A DNA stretch of 39,399 nt. Source: an uncultured Campylobacter sp. (GTDB lineage: Bacteria; Campylobacterota; Campylobacteria; Campylobacterales; Campylobacteraceae). The DNA lies in contig NZ_CAKZTI010000019.1 in assembly GCF_937921625.1 (NCBI RefSeq), positions 1-39,399 on the forward strand, written 5' to 3'. The number at the start of each line of letters is the position of its first letter. Within the stretch, counting starts at the first letter, position 1. Below, piece by piece: positions 15,068 through 22,465 of this stretch. A program made the position numbers and the translations under genes. The notes under the pieces are model-generated. The model searched no databases, had not been told where the DNA came from, and was given only the letters and a program-made list of their open reading frames with translations.

Positions 15068-15177
15068 GCGATAAAAACAAAATTTTAGATAAAATGCCTA
15101 AATTGTTATAAGCTCTTAAAGGTTATTAATGACGTCATAATGCTAAAATATATAAAATATTCACTATTTGCAAAACA

Positions 15178-16587
15178 CTATTTCGTTAATTTCTCAACTT
15201 CGCATTTTTCATAAATTTCGCTATTTTCGCCTTTTGTTATGATCCTATGCAGGTCTGAGATCAGAAATTTTAAACTCTCTTTTGCGTGAATACAAAATCT
15301 CCTATCCAAAGAATCAATCGTATTGCCTGCTTTTTCGTTTGCCGCACTTATCGGACAGCCGCCACCACAAATGCCAAGAGCTTCACATTCTTGACATTCA
15401 TCCTTTTCAGGTGGCGAGAGATGGCGAAATCTTTGCCAAATTTCATTGGTCGTCGGATTAAAATTTTCATCCAAGACATTCGTTACAAAATATTTTCTAT
15501 CATACAAACAGCCTTGGCAAATTCCCACATCTCCGTTTGCCGCAATTACAATCTGTCCACCGCTTGTGGCTGCACAATCTGAAAAATAAACGCTTGATTT
15601 TGCAAAGGATTTTACCTTTCTCATCATTCTATCTTCATAAATTCCAAGCTTGCGCAGTTCTTTAAACATTTCGATTAAAAACTCACTCGTTTTTTGATAA
15701 TGTAAATCCGAGATATTCTTATCCGACATTAAAATATTAAAACCAAAGCCTTTTATATTGTATTTTTTGACAAGCTCAAGCATATCGTTTTTATTTTTGA
15801 TACTATCTTGCGTAAGCGTTACGGAAAGCGAAATTGGAACCCCAAGCGACTTTGCCAAATCAAGTTTTTGTATAATTTTTTCAAATACAAAATTTCCGCC
15901 GACATCCACGCGCATTTTATTTGTTTCGTCATTACAACCGTCTATCGAAATACCGATATTTACGCCAAGTTCGTTTAGCTTTAAAAGCCTTTGTTTGTTT
16001 AATAAAAGCCCGTTTGTAACCAAGTCGAATTCAACTTTTTCTAAAACTTTATAACTCTTTTTAAGCTCGTTAACTTTATTTACTATAAAAACAAGTGTTT
16101 CAAAATTTAAAAGTGGTTCACCACCGTAAAATAAAATGGTAGGCTTGGAATTTTCATCGAAATTTGCACTTTCGAGCTGTTTTATGAAAAATAAAATTCC
16201 ATCCATTGCCGTTTGCTTACTCATATTTTCTTTTTTGAAGCGCTTTCTCTTTTCCTGATTATTGTTGCCTAAAAAGCAATATTTACAGGCCAGATTACAT
16301 TGTTCGCTTAAAATAAAATAGCATACGTTTATTTGCGGCTGAGGAATAACCGATTTTACAAAATTTAAAATTTTTTCATCATCGCCCTCTTTGACTAAAA
16401 TTTTATACTTTATCAATTCATCGATTTCGCATTTTAAATCTTGTGATAATTTCACGTTTTTGTCAACGGTCTCTTTTATTTTCTTAAATTTGTTATCGCT
16501 TAAATAGATCGGCTTCATCCTTAAAGAGTTATATAATGCTACATCATTACCTACATGAAAGGCGAAGCCATATTTTGAAAAAATCAT
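15178..16587 (-). CDS. Radical SAM/SPASM peptide maturase
   Basis: A 469-aa protein. Residues 1-90 form a small N-terminal domain resembling the peptide-recognition region of RiPP maturases. The radical SAM core follows with C97-x3-C101-x2-C104 (SEQCNLACKYCF), the FYGGEP motif near residue 153, and NIGISIDG near 210. A SPASM domain holds auxiliary-cluster cysteines C338, C357, C360, C398, C401, C407, C411 and C432 (CQECEALGICGGGCP). Such enzymes form thioether or other crosslinks in small peptides, or act as sulfatase maturases. A 54-aa cysteine-rich peptide gene lies 48 bases upstream on the same strand and no sulfatase is present, so peptide modification is the likely role. AAGG precedes the ATG. 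Low-GC codon use differs from the flanking core genes and suggests acquisition by transfer. Confidence 0.9.
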   Translation of the reverse strand: MIFSKYGFAFHVGNDVALYNSLRMKPIYLSDNKFKKIKETVDKNVKLSQDLKCEIDELIKYKILVKEGDDEKILNFVKSVIPQPQINVCYFILSEQCNLACKYCFLGNNNQEKRKRFKKENMSKQTAMDGILFFIKQLESANFDENSKPTILFYGGEPLLNFETLVFIVNKVNELKKSYKVLEKVEFDLVTNGLLLNKQRLLKLNELGVNIGISIDGCNDETNKMRVDVGGNFVFEKIIQKLDLAKSLGVPISLSVTLTQDSIKNKNDMLELVKKYNIKGFGFNILMSDKNISDLHYQKTSEFLIEMFKELRKLGIYEDRMMRKVKSFAKSSVYFSDCAATSGGQIVIAANGDVGICQGCLYDRKYFVTNVLDENFNPTTNEIWQRFRHLSPPEKDECQECEALGICGGGCPISAANEKAGNTIDSLDRRFCIHAKESLKFLISDLHRIITKGENSEIYEKCEVEKLTK

Positions 16588-16605
16588 AAAAATCCTTGAA
16601 ATAGT

Positions 16606-16629
16606 ATCGGCGGATTTTGGTCCGCCGAT
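16606..16629 (-). terminator. Intercistronic hairpin between RiPP precursor and maturase
   Basis: ATCGGCGGA and TCCGCCGAT form a perfect 9-bp stem with a 6-base loop, beginning seven bases after the precursor stop. No strong U-run follows, so it probably acts as partial terminator or 3' stabiliser, giving more precursor than maturase message, as is common in RiPP operons. Confidence 0.6.
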
Positions 16630-16635
16630 AAATTT

Positions 16636-16800
16636 TTAGCATATTTCCCATGCAATTTCGTCGTTTTCACTTCTGCGACCGCGGCACGAGCATACGCACA
16701 TGCCACAACTGCATGAGCAAAAGCAAGCGCAAGTTCGGCCTGCGACAACTTCAACAATTTTGCCGAATAGCTTTTCATATTGATTTATAGTGGCGCTCAT
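16636..16800 (-). CDS. Cysteine-rich RiPP precursor peptide (candidate)
   Basis: A 54-aa peptide. Leader residues 1-23 (MSATINQYEKLFGKIVEVVA, then GRT) are amphipathic. The core CACFCSCSCGMCVCSC carries eight cysteines at residues 24, 26, 28, 30, 32, 35, 37 and 39, almost all alternating with one small or hydrophobic residue. RGRR follows, then an acidic tail SENDEIAWEI ending in Cys54. The start ATG has a strong GAAAGGAG site five bases ahead. Another frame in the same DNA (start 16778) lacks a ribosome site and runs into the maturase. The SPASM maturase directly downstream and the intercistronic hairpin support a precursor role. The spacing differs from SCIFF (six Cys in 45) and from CXXX-repeat peptides. 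No export gene is visible nearby. A metal-binding metallothionein-like peptide is the main alternative. Confidence 0.75.
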   Translation of the reverse strand: MSATINQYEKLFGKIVEVVAGRTCACFCSCSCGMCVCSCRGRRSENDEIAWEIC

Positions 16801-16834
16801 TTCTTCTCCTTTCTCTAGAAATTTACTAATTACT

Positions 16835-16848
16835 TATCCTATAGGATA
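16835..16848. promoter_or_regulatory. Palindromic operator candidate, site 1 (precursor side)
   Basis: TATCCTATAGGATA is a perfect 14-bp palindrome. It lies just downstream of a TAAAAT -10 candidate (minus strand, 16860-16865) for the precursor gene and shares its core with site 2. It is likely a binding site for the adjacent XRE regulator (inference). Confidence 0.6.
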
Positions 16849-16889
16849 TAGATTTGAGGATTTTATCCAAATAAAGTTTAATTTTTACT

Positions 16890-16903
16890 TTACCTATAGG
16901 ATA
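16890..16903. promoter_or_regulatory. Palindromic operator candidate, site 2 (regulator side)
   Basis: TTACCTATAGGATA matches site 1 at 12 of 14 positions and keeps the CCTATAGG core. It ends four bases before the regulator ATG and covers its weak ribosome site, which suggests autoregulation. A looser GGAT-TTT-ATCC element lies between the two at 16858-16868. Confidence 0.55.
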
Positions 16904-16907
16904 AAAA

Positions 16908-17168
16908 ATGAGTGAAAATTTAGTTTTTTTTGACGGCGACGAGATACGAAATTTTTATCTGCAAATCTCCTCCAACGTCCGCAAACTACGCGAAAGCAAG
17001 GGTATGAGCCAGCTGGATATGGCGCTAAGTATGGATATAAAGTCAGTCGCGTTTTACTCAAACTGCGAGAGTTGCCGCTACGACAAGCACTTCAATCTTG
17101 AGCATATTTATAAAATTTCAAAAATTTTAGGCATCGAGGTCGGGGAAATTTTTAAATTTGAGGCTTAA
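16908..17168 (+). CDS. XRE-type helix-turn-helix regulator
   Basis: An 86-aa DNA-binding protein. Residues of about 18-82 form a Cro/C1-type HTH (ISSNVRKLRESKGMSQLDMA, LEHIYKISKILGIEVGEIFK). The recognition helix region SVAFYSNCESCRYDKHF is unusual in carrying two Cys residues. It diverges from the precursor/maturase operon across a 107-base region that holds two copies of a CCTATAGG palindrome, so it probably controls both directions. It may respond to metal or redox state through the cysteines, which is speculation. Confidence 0.85.
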   Translation: MSENLVFFDGDEIRNFYLQISSNVRKLRESKGMSQLDMALSMDIKSVAFYSNCESCRYDKHFNLEHIYKISKILGIEVGEIFKFEA

Positions 17169-17293
17169 AAATTTATAAACTTGAAAGTTTGAATTTTTGG
17201 CAAAACAGACAATGATCAAACGCAATGATAAGTCTATCGATTTATGCTCAGATGTCTTTACATTTTTAGGTGCGAACCATGCGTGTATTATAA

Positions 17294-17328
17294 AAATTTT
17301 AACGCCCGTCCGGCGAGCGTTAAAATTT
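17294..17328. terminator. Bidirectional terminator between the XRE gene and kdsA
   Basis: AAATTTTAACGC (17294-17305) and its exact complement (17317-17328) form a 12-bp stem with an 11-base loop and A/T-rich flanks on both sides. It separates two convergent genes. Confidence 0.65.
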
Positions 17329-17385
17329 CAAACCGCCTTTTAATAAGCATCAAGAAAAAGCAAATTTTGCCAATATATTAAAATT

Positions 17386-18426
17386 TTAAAATCCGAGCAC
17401 TTTTTGAATCGCGAGCGTCTGCGCTACGACGCGCTCTAGCTGCTGCAGATTTAGCATATTCGGTCCATCCGAAAGCGCGTGGGCGGGATCAGGGTGCGTT
17501 TCGTAAAAAAAGCCGTCCACGCCCACGGCCGCCGCCGCTCGCGCGAGATACGGCACGAAGCGCGAGTCGCCGCCGCTCGTAGCGCCGATACTAGGCATCT
17601 GCACGCTGTGCGTCGCGTCGAAAATCACCGGCGCAAACTCGCGCATAATCGGCAGCGAGCGCATATCGACGATCAAATTTCCGTAGCCGAATGTGCTACC
17701 GCGCTCAGTGAGCCAAACGCCGTAGCGGCGCGCCAGATCGTGCATATCGCCGCCGCTTGGTTGCGGGGCGCTTTGAGCGGAATTTGCAGCGCCTTCGGTA
17801 CTGCAAGCATGGGCGGAATTTTGCGCGTCCGATCGTGCGCTGCAAGAATTTTGCGCGCCTAGCGCGGAAGAGCCGTCATTCGCACCGCTTCGAGCGCCGC
17901 TTTGCACGCCGCAAATTTCGGTATCGCTGGAGCAGGCGCTGTTTTGAGCAGCCTTTGTACCGCCAGATGCCGCGCCGCTTTGCGGGGTATAAGCCCGTGC
18001 GCTGCGGGTTTGCAGCACCTTTTCGACGCTATGTTTCATCGCCTGCGGCGATAAAAACTGGCCTTTTTTGATATTTACTACCGCTTGCGTGCTGGCTGCG
18101 GCGACGAGTAGGTCGGTTTGGCGGCACAAAAACGCGGGTATTTGCAGCACGTCGGCGACGCGCGCGACGGGCTTTGCCTGGTAGCTTTCGTGGATGTCGG
18201 TTAAAATTTTATAGCCGAATTTTTCCTTTACCTCGGCTAAAATTTCACAGCCGCGCTCAAGCCCCGGGCCGCGGAAGCTTGAGATGCTGGTGCGGTTGGC
18301 TTTATCGAAGCTGCTTTTGAAGTAAAATTCCACCCCACTCATTTCGTTAAATTTGCGCAAACTTTCCGCGACTTTCATTATTAGCTCGCGGCTTTCGATC
18401 ACGCAGGGTCCTGCGATCAGTATCAT
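17386..18426 (-). CDS. kdsA: KDO-8-phosphate synthase with an ~87-aa low-complexity insert
   Basis: Condenses arabinose 5-phosphate with PEP to 3-deoxy-D-manno-octulosonate 8-phosphate for lipid A/LOS synthesis. Conserved parts include MILIAGPCVIESRELIMKVA, YFKSSFDKANRTSISSFRGP, ILTDIHESYQ, and VWLTERGSTFGYGNLIVDMR near the end. The length is 346 aa against about 270 usual. The difference is a Ser/Ala/Gly/Asn-rich segment at residues of about 142-228, between KHSVEKVLQTR and the RYGVWLTERG strand, a surface loop in the family fold. In C. jejuni kdsA directly precedes ribH; here it stands alone. Confidence 0.92.
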   Translation of the reverse strand: MILIAGPCVIESRELIMKVAESLRKFNEMSGVEFYFKSSFDKANRTSISSFRGPGLERGCEILAEVKEKFGYKILTDIHESYQAKPVARVADVLQIPAFLCRQTDLLVAAASTQAVVNIKKGQFLSPQAMKHSVEKVLQTRSARAYTPQSGAASGGTKAAQNSACSSDTEICGVQSGARSGANDGSSALGAQNSCSARSDAQNSAHACSTEGAANSAQSAPQPSGGDMHDLARRYGVWLTERGSTFGYGNLIVDMRSLPIMREFAPVIFDATHSVQMPSIGATSGGDSRFVPYLARAAAAVGVDGFFYETHPDPAHALSDGPNMLNLQQLERVVAQTLAIQKVLGF

Positions 18427-18477
18427 GAAATATCCTTTTTTAAAATTTGCGCGATTTTAGCGAAATTTTACTAACTC

Positions 18478-19065
18478 TTAATAGGGCTTGCCGAAAAATT
18501 TCTCGTAATGTTCGTAAAATCGCTTGTAGTAGGGGTTTGAGTAGCGTTTGCGCATGCCGTAGTTGTAGCACTCGATCGTGTCTTTGATATTTTTGTCTTT
18601 GGCGTTCCAGCATTTGCGTAGGATTTTAGCACATTTGGTGAGATTATACATCGGATTAAATATATAATCGATCTCGTTTTGGCTGAAATTTACGGCGTTT
18701 AGCTGCCCGAGTCCTACGTCGATGCTAAATCCGTCCTCATATAGGTATTTAGCGATCTGCACGGCGTAAATTTCGTTTGCCGGTATGATCGTAACGACCC
18801 ATTTGCTGGAATTTAGGCTGTAGTTGCTTGTTTTAATGCGGATATTTTGATTGCGCAGGCCTGCAAAATAATCGGCGTTTGCTTTGTTTGTCAAAAAGGA
18901 GATCGTATAGGGCTCGAAGTCGCTTTCGATTTTGACGATGGTGTATAAAATTTCAGGTTTTACCCCTTCGTTTTGCGCTACTGCGGCGATGGCGTTTACG
19001 ATCTCGTTTGGCGAGTAAGCGGGGGCTTGAAGCGCTAAAAACAGGGCGAAAACCAACTTTTTCAT
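18478..19065 (-). CDS. Secreted lytic transglycosylase, SLT domain
   Basis: 195 aa with a signal peptide (MKKLVFALFLALQAPAYS). The transglycosylase SLT fold is indicated by ILYTIVKIESDFEPY, which contains the catalytic Glu47, then DVGLGQLNAVNF and the closing AAKxLRxC...ECYNYGMRKR segment. Such enzymes cut peptidoglycan with formation of 1,6-anhydromuramic acid. Single-domain forms of this size resemble VirB1-like specialised enzymes, but no secretion-system gene is adjacent. It lies upstream of kdsA on the same strand, 51 bases away, and could be co-transcribed with it. Confidence 0.82.
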   Translation of the reverse strand: MKKLVFALFLALQAPAYSPNEIVNAIAAVAQNEGVKPEILYTIVKIESDFEPYTISFLTNKANADYFAGLRNQNIRIKTSNYSLNSSKWVVTIIPANEIYAVQIAKYLYEDGFSIDVGLGQLNAVNFSQNEIDYIFNPMYNLTKCAKILRKCWNAKDKNIKDTIECYNYGMRKRYSNPYYKRFYEHYEKFFGKPY

Positions 19066-19163
19066 CTAAATTTACCGAGCCTTTGATAAAATTTTATGTC
19101 GCAAGTATAGCACAATTTCAGTCTTTTCATCATTGTTTAAGTGAAAATTAATCGTATTGGATA

Positions 19164-19169
19164 TATAAT
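19164..19169 (+). promoter_or_regulatory. -10 box of the tRNA-Val/Asp/Lys cluster
   Basis: TATAAT lies 24 bases before tRNA-Val, preceded by ATTGGA. No clear -35 is present, which is common in Campylobacter. Confidence 0.6.
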
Positions 19170-19193
19170 CACATTTCTTTTTTAAACCCAAAC

Positions 19194-19269
19194 GGTCGCT
19201 TAGCTCAGCTGGTAGAGCGCCACCCTTACAAGGTGGATGTCGCAGGTTCGATCCCTACAGCGACCACCA
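19194..19269 (+). tRNA. tRNA-Val (TAC)
   Basis: A complete 76-base cloverleaf. The acceptor GGTCGCT pairs with AGCGACC and the anticodon loop CTTACAA gives TAC. The T arm GCAGG/CCTAC is normal and CCA is encoded. Confidence 0.96.
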
Positions 19270-19329
19270 TTTTGAAATCCTTGGATTTCATACTTCTTTA
19301 GCACTTGTACCGCAAGTGTGATTTTTGGT

Positions 19330-19406
19330 GCGACGGTAGTTCAGCTGGTTAGAATGCCGCCCTGTCACGGCGGAGGTCGTGGGTTCGAGCCCCATTCGTC
19401 GCGCCA
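19330..19406 (+). tRNA. tRNA-Asp (GTC)
   Basis: 77 bases. The acceptor GCGACGG pairs with TCGTCGC, allowing G-T. The anticodon loop CTGTCAC gives GTC, and CCA is encoded. Confidence 0.96.
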
Positions 19407-19417
19407 CTTCTTAGGAT

Positions 19418-19493
19418 GTCTTGCTAGCTCAGTAGGTAGAGCATCTCACTTTTAATGAGGGGGTCGTTGGTTCGAATCCAACGCAGGACACCA
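19418..19493 (+). tRNA. tRNA-Lys (TTT), likely island insertion site
   Basis: 76 bases. The acceptor GTCTTGC pairs with GCAGGAC, the anticodon is TTT, and CCA is encoded. It is the last tRNA of the cluster and is followed 238 bases later by a P4-type integrase in the same orientation, the usual arrangement for an island inserted at a tRNA 3' end. No second copy of the tRNA 3' end is visible in the window. Confidence 0.95.
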
Positions 19494-19535
19494 TCTATCA
19501 AATTTTCCCCCTCTCTTTAGTTTTTTGATTTTTTT

Positions 19536-19559
19536 AAAAGCCCTGTTTTACGGCTTTTT
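19536..19559 (+). terminator. Terminator of the tRNA cluster
   Basis: AAAAGCC and GGCTTTT form a 7-bp stem around a 9-base loop and run into a T tract, 42 bases after tRNA-Lys. Confidence 0.7.
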
Positions 19560-19612
19560 CAAATTTTTTCAAAAAAATTTCAAATGCTAAAAACGCTAGA
19601 TTATACAGGCGG

Positions 19613-19659
19613 TTTAAGAGAAACTACTATATATTAAAAAATGTATAGTAGCTCTTAAG
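19613..19659. repeat. Large imperfect inverted repeat upstream of the integrase
   Basis: TTAAGAG, AAA and CTACTATA face TATAGTAG and CTCTTAA: 15 bp of pairing with one 3-base bulge and a 12-base loop. It lies between the tRNA-Lys terminator and the integrase -10 box. It could be an operator, integrase arm sites or part of the attachment region. Confidence 0.55.
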
Positions 19660-19683
19660 CTTGTTAAACTCTTTGGAAACTTT

Positions 19684-19689
19684 TATAAT
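19684..19689 (+). promoter_or_regulatory. Integrase -10 box
   Basis: TATAAT lies 42 bases before the integrase ATG, with AAGGAT as ribosome site. Confidence 0.45.
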
Positions 19690-19731
19690 TTGTCCTATGA
19701 AACTATATGAAATTTTAAAGGATAAGCAGTT

Positions 19732-20958
19732 ATGAAAGTTTTTTCTAAAATTAAAGACGATCCAGCTTTTAAAACAGATCCCGATAAAGTGATAAGAAAT
19801 TTCTCCCTGCCTTATCGCAAAAATACTATGGTAGAAATGATAGATGAGCATATAGCAGTTAGATTTTACCGCTCATTTACTAAAAAGGGAGAGCAAACAA
19901 TCCATAAGCACTATCACTATTGCATAGGCGGCAAGCTAATTAAGTCTTTAGGTAATGCAGATGAGATAAGCCTAAGCGAAGCCAAAGAAACTCTTAAAGA
20001 TTTAATGATAGATGATTCTGCCAAGCTGATCCCTGCTAAAAATACTCTGGCAAGCGTTTATAGACAGTTTTGCAGACATAACGGTAACGTCGCATTAGCA
20101 ACTTCTAAAAGACGAGATATGAGCTTTAAGGCTTTAAGGGATATTTGTGACAAAGATATAAACAAGATAAGCAAAAAGGATATTATGCCGATACTGGATT
20201 ATTATTACGATAATGAGAAGTACGCTTCCTTAGAAATTTTATTCAAACTTATTAAAAGGCTATTTCGATATGCTCGCATAAGAGATATTTCTAAAAATCC
20301 ATTATTTGCAGAAGAGGTGTTTAAGGACTTTTATAATATACCTCGCCATAGCGAATACCCATATATAAAAGATGACTTGGATTTAACCGTACTTATTAAA
20401 TTTATCATGAACTATCCTCATCAAATAGGTGTTAAGAACGCTTTGATCTTTGGACTGCTTACCGGGCTAAGAAGCTCAAACGTAAGAAATTTAACCCATG
20501 AGCATTTAAAAATAGGTGATGATGGAGAATACTACTTACTATTCCCGCAAGATGAGAATAAGGTAAAAAGCAATGGAGATGAACATCTGGGACTTCCTAG
20601 AGAAGTAGGGCAATGGCTGCAAAGGTTACACGCTCATAATAGCAGCTGCCCGTTATGCTTTGCCAATACGCAAGGAGAGGTACTAAGCGATATGACTCTA
20701 GTTAAAGCGCTTAAAACCTATGCTCCCGTAATAGCTAAGAATAGATTAGTCTTTCACTCTTTTAGAAAGATACTAGAAACCTTTGCATATGAGAAAATCC
20801 ATGAGAACAAGCTGGATCCTTATAGCATTGAACGCACCCTTTTTCATGCACAAAGAGAGATACAAAAGATTTATAACAAAGCTACGAATATTGAGAATAC
20901 GCGTAGGGTTCTAACATGGTGGCTAGGTTATTTAAAGGGGTTGGGGTTTAAATTTTAA
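19732..20958 (+). CDS. P4-type tyrosine recombinase (island integrase)
   Basis: A 408-aa site-specific recombinase. The catalytic set is visible: Arg in GLLTGLRSSNVRNLTHEHL (about residue 246), His and Arg in FHSFRKILETFAYE (about 341-345), His in LFHAQREIQ and the Tyr nucleophile in KIYNKA (about 380), followed by the family ending TRRVLTWWLGYL. The N-terminal half holds the arm- and core-binding domains. Its place downstream of tRNA-Lys in the same direction shows integration of a mobile island there. Codon use is AT-rich compared with the core genes to the left. It seems intact. Confidence 0.9.
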   Translation: MKVFSKIKDDPAFKTDPDKVIRNFSLPYRKNTMVEMIDEHIAVRFYRSFTKKGEQTIHKHYHYCIGGKLIKSLGNADEISLSEAKETLKDLMIDDSAKLIPAKNTLASVYRQFCRHNGNVALATSKRRDMSFKALRDICDKDINKISKKDIMPILDYYYDNEKYASLEILFKLIKRLFRYARIRDISKNPLFAEEVFKDFYNIPRHSEYPYIKDDLDLTVLIKFIMNYPHQIGVKNALIFGLLTGLRSSNVRNLTHEHLKIGDDGEYYLLFPQDENKVKSNGDEHLGLPREVGQWLQRLHAHNSSCPLCFANTQGEVLSDMTLVKALKTYAPVIAKNRLVFHSFRKILETFAYEKIHENKLDPYSIERTLFHAQREIQKIYNKATNIENTRRVLTWWLGYLKGLGFKF

Positions 20959-21687
20959 GGGGAGAAAGAGGAAGGCTAAAGGGATTGCTTCTTGTGAGGT
21001 TTTATACAGTTTAGTATGCAGAGTTTTATTCCAAACCTATTGAGAAGCTTACGCTCTCCACGAACGCAATAATCCATAAATGCTATAATGCCATAAGGAG
21101 CTTAAATTTCATTCTTAAGTATAGAATTGAGCCTTAAGATCACATTTCTACTATGGATAGCGCCTTTAAGTCTATATGCCATGTGTTTTAGAAATTTCCG
21201 GATAAGCGGAAAAATAGTAAAGTAGGAGGGCTAGAGCGAAACCTACCACAGCTTGTCATTCTCTAGCCTGCCGTAATTTCGGTGAAATTTTGGAAAGTTA
21301 TGAGCAGAATTCACAGTATGGGTTTAGAATCAGAGGTGGATTTGCGCGGCTAATTAAGAACATGCGAGCTACCTTTAATCTCTTTTAAAAAAGTGTTGGC
21401 TTTTCTCTTAGCATATTATAGCTATCCCTTTCTAGCACTTGTCCTAATTTTAATGACTACCTCTTTTTAAGCGCCCTCGCGTTTTTTGATCCAAAGACAA
21501 GTGTCCGTGAGGATAGGGCTATGATAGAGTTTGATATTTTAATACTCTAGGTTCACTGGGTTACTTCATTGCTTTTATATCTATCTAGGCTTGTTAAAAA
21601 CAACAATCTTCGTTTAAAAAAACAGCTCACACCATTTTTTTGTTTTCTGGCTATATTGTTTTCATAAGGTATTTTTTAAAATATCCT

Positions 21688-21747
21688 TATAATGTTTTTA
21701 CTAAGGAGAAAGAATGTTTTATATGTTAAAAAGCCTTTAGGCTTTTT
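21688..21747 (+). promoter_or_regulatory. Orphan leader-peptide and attenuator-like unit
   Basis: TATAAT (21688-21693) is followed by AAGGAG (21703-21708), an ATG at 21714 and an eight-residue frame MFYMLKSL ending with TAG at 21740. The last codons form the left side of a perfect hairpin AAAAAGCC-TTTA-GGCTTTTT (21728-21747), an intrinsic terminator. Translation would melt or mask it, as in ribosome-controlled attenuators. No gene lies downstream. Confidence 0.5.
21728..21747 (+). terminator. Intrinsic terminator within the leader unit
   Basis: A perfect 8-bp stem with a TTTA loop and five T on the 3' side. It overlaps the end of the eight-residue frame. Confidence 0.65.
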
Positions 21748-22465
21748 GAAGTAGCCTTTAAAGTTTATATATTACGGTTTTTCGATGGGTTACGTTATCG
21801 GTAATGTTTTTATTGATAAGCCTAAGCGCTTATCAAGCATTCTTAATCTTTAGTTCCCCGCTGGCGGTTTGGGGTAATAAGAAAAATCGCAGAGGTGCGT
21901 TATAGCTTCGCACATTAATCTAAAAAGCTTCTGTTTTAACTAAATTCTAAAGATGTAACGTCTTTTTGCCCCTAGAGTTTTTCCCTAGATAGCTTTCTTA
22001 TTCGTTTTATTTATTGCCTAAGTGCATTAAATTTAAAAAGGGGGCTATCTGAAAAGCCGCGTGGAGGTAGCGCCTCCGTTAAAGGTTACGGGGCTGATTC
22101 GCTCGTCGCTAGCGGAGCATTTGCTCGTCTGCTACCGCCGTTGCGATTATTCCTTGTAGGGATATTATTGCATAGAGGGACATTCTTGCAGTGCATAAGC
22201 AGCGTAAATTTCTCAACTAAATCAGCATTTTATCCATTGCAGGGATATTTCTCTTTTTACTAAGTGCCGTTTAGATATGCTTTTTATAACTTTTTGGAAT
22301 ATTTCTTTGCTAAAGCAGCTCCTTATTGCAAATAGTAAATTCTGGGGGATATTCTTATGCGGTCTTGCTTTGATAAGGCATTTAAGCGCCCGAAAGCATC
22401 TATCTAGCCATCCACTCTTTTAATCAAACCTAAGTAATGCCTCTAATCAAGCCAAGTCACCTATA

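Larger units (their letters stand above)
20959..22465. other. 1.5-kb region without a recognisable gene
   Basis: No convincing protein-coding frame exists on either strand, apart from the tiny leader-type unit at 21688-21747. Small signals include a TATAAT box at 21084-21089 followed by AAGGAG but no ATG, a 9-bp hairpin TTGATAAGC/GCTTATCAA at 21813-21836, and GGAGG/CCTCC near 22065. A motif of the form RGGGAYATT occurs four times between 22150 and 22360. The stretch may be eroded island DNA or hold non-coding RNA. Confidence 0.5.

Noticed and set aside
16584..16778. 64-codon minus-strand frame in the RiPP region (MKSYSAKLLKLSQAELALAF...)
   Set aside because: It lacks a ribosome site, overlaps the intercistronic hairpin and the maturase start, and the frame starting at 16800 has a strong GAAAGGAG site and a cysteine-rich product typical of a maturase substrate.
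20860..20910. Apparent loss of the catalytic Tyr in the P4-type integrase (TNIEN where relatives have a second Tyr)
   Set aside because: The nucleophile of this family is the Tyr in the YNK motif, nine to ten residues after the conserved His, and it is present.
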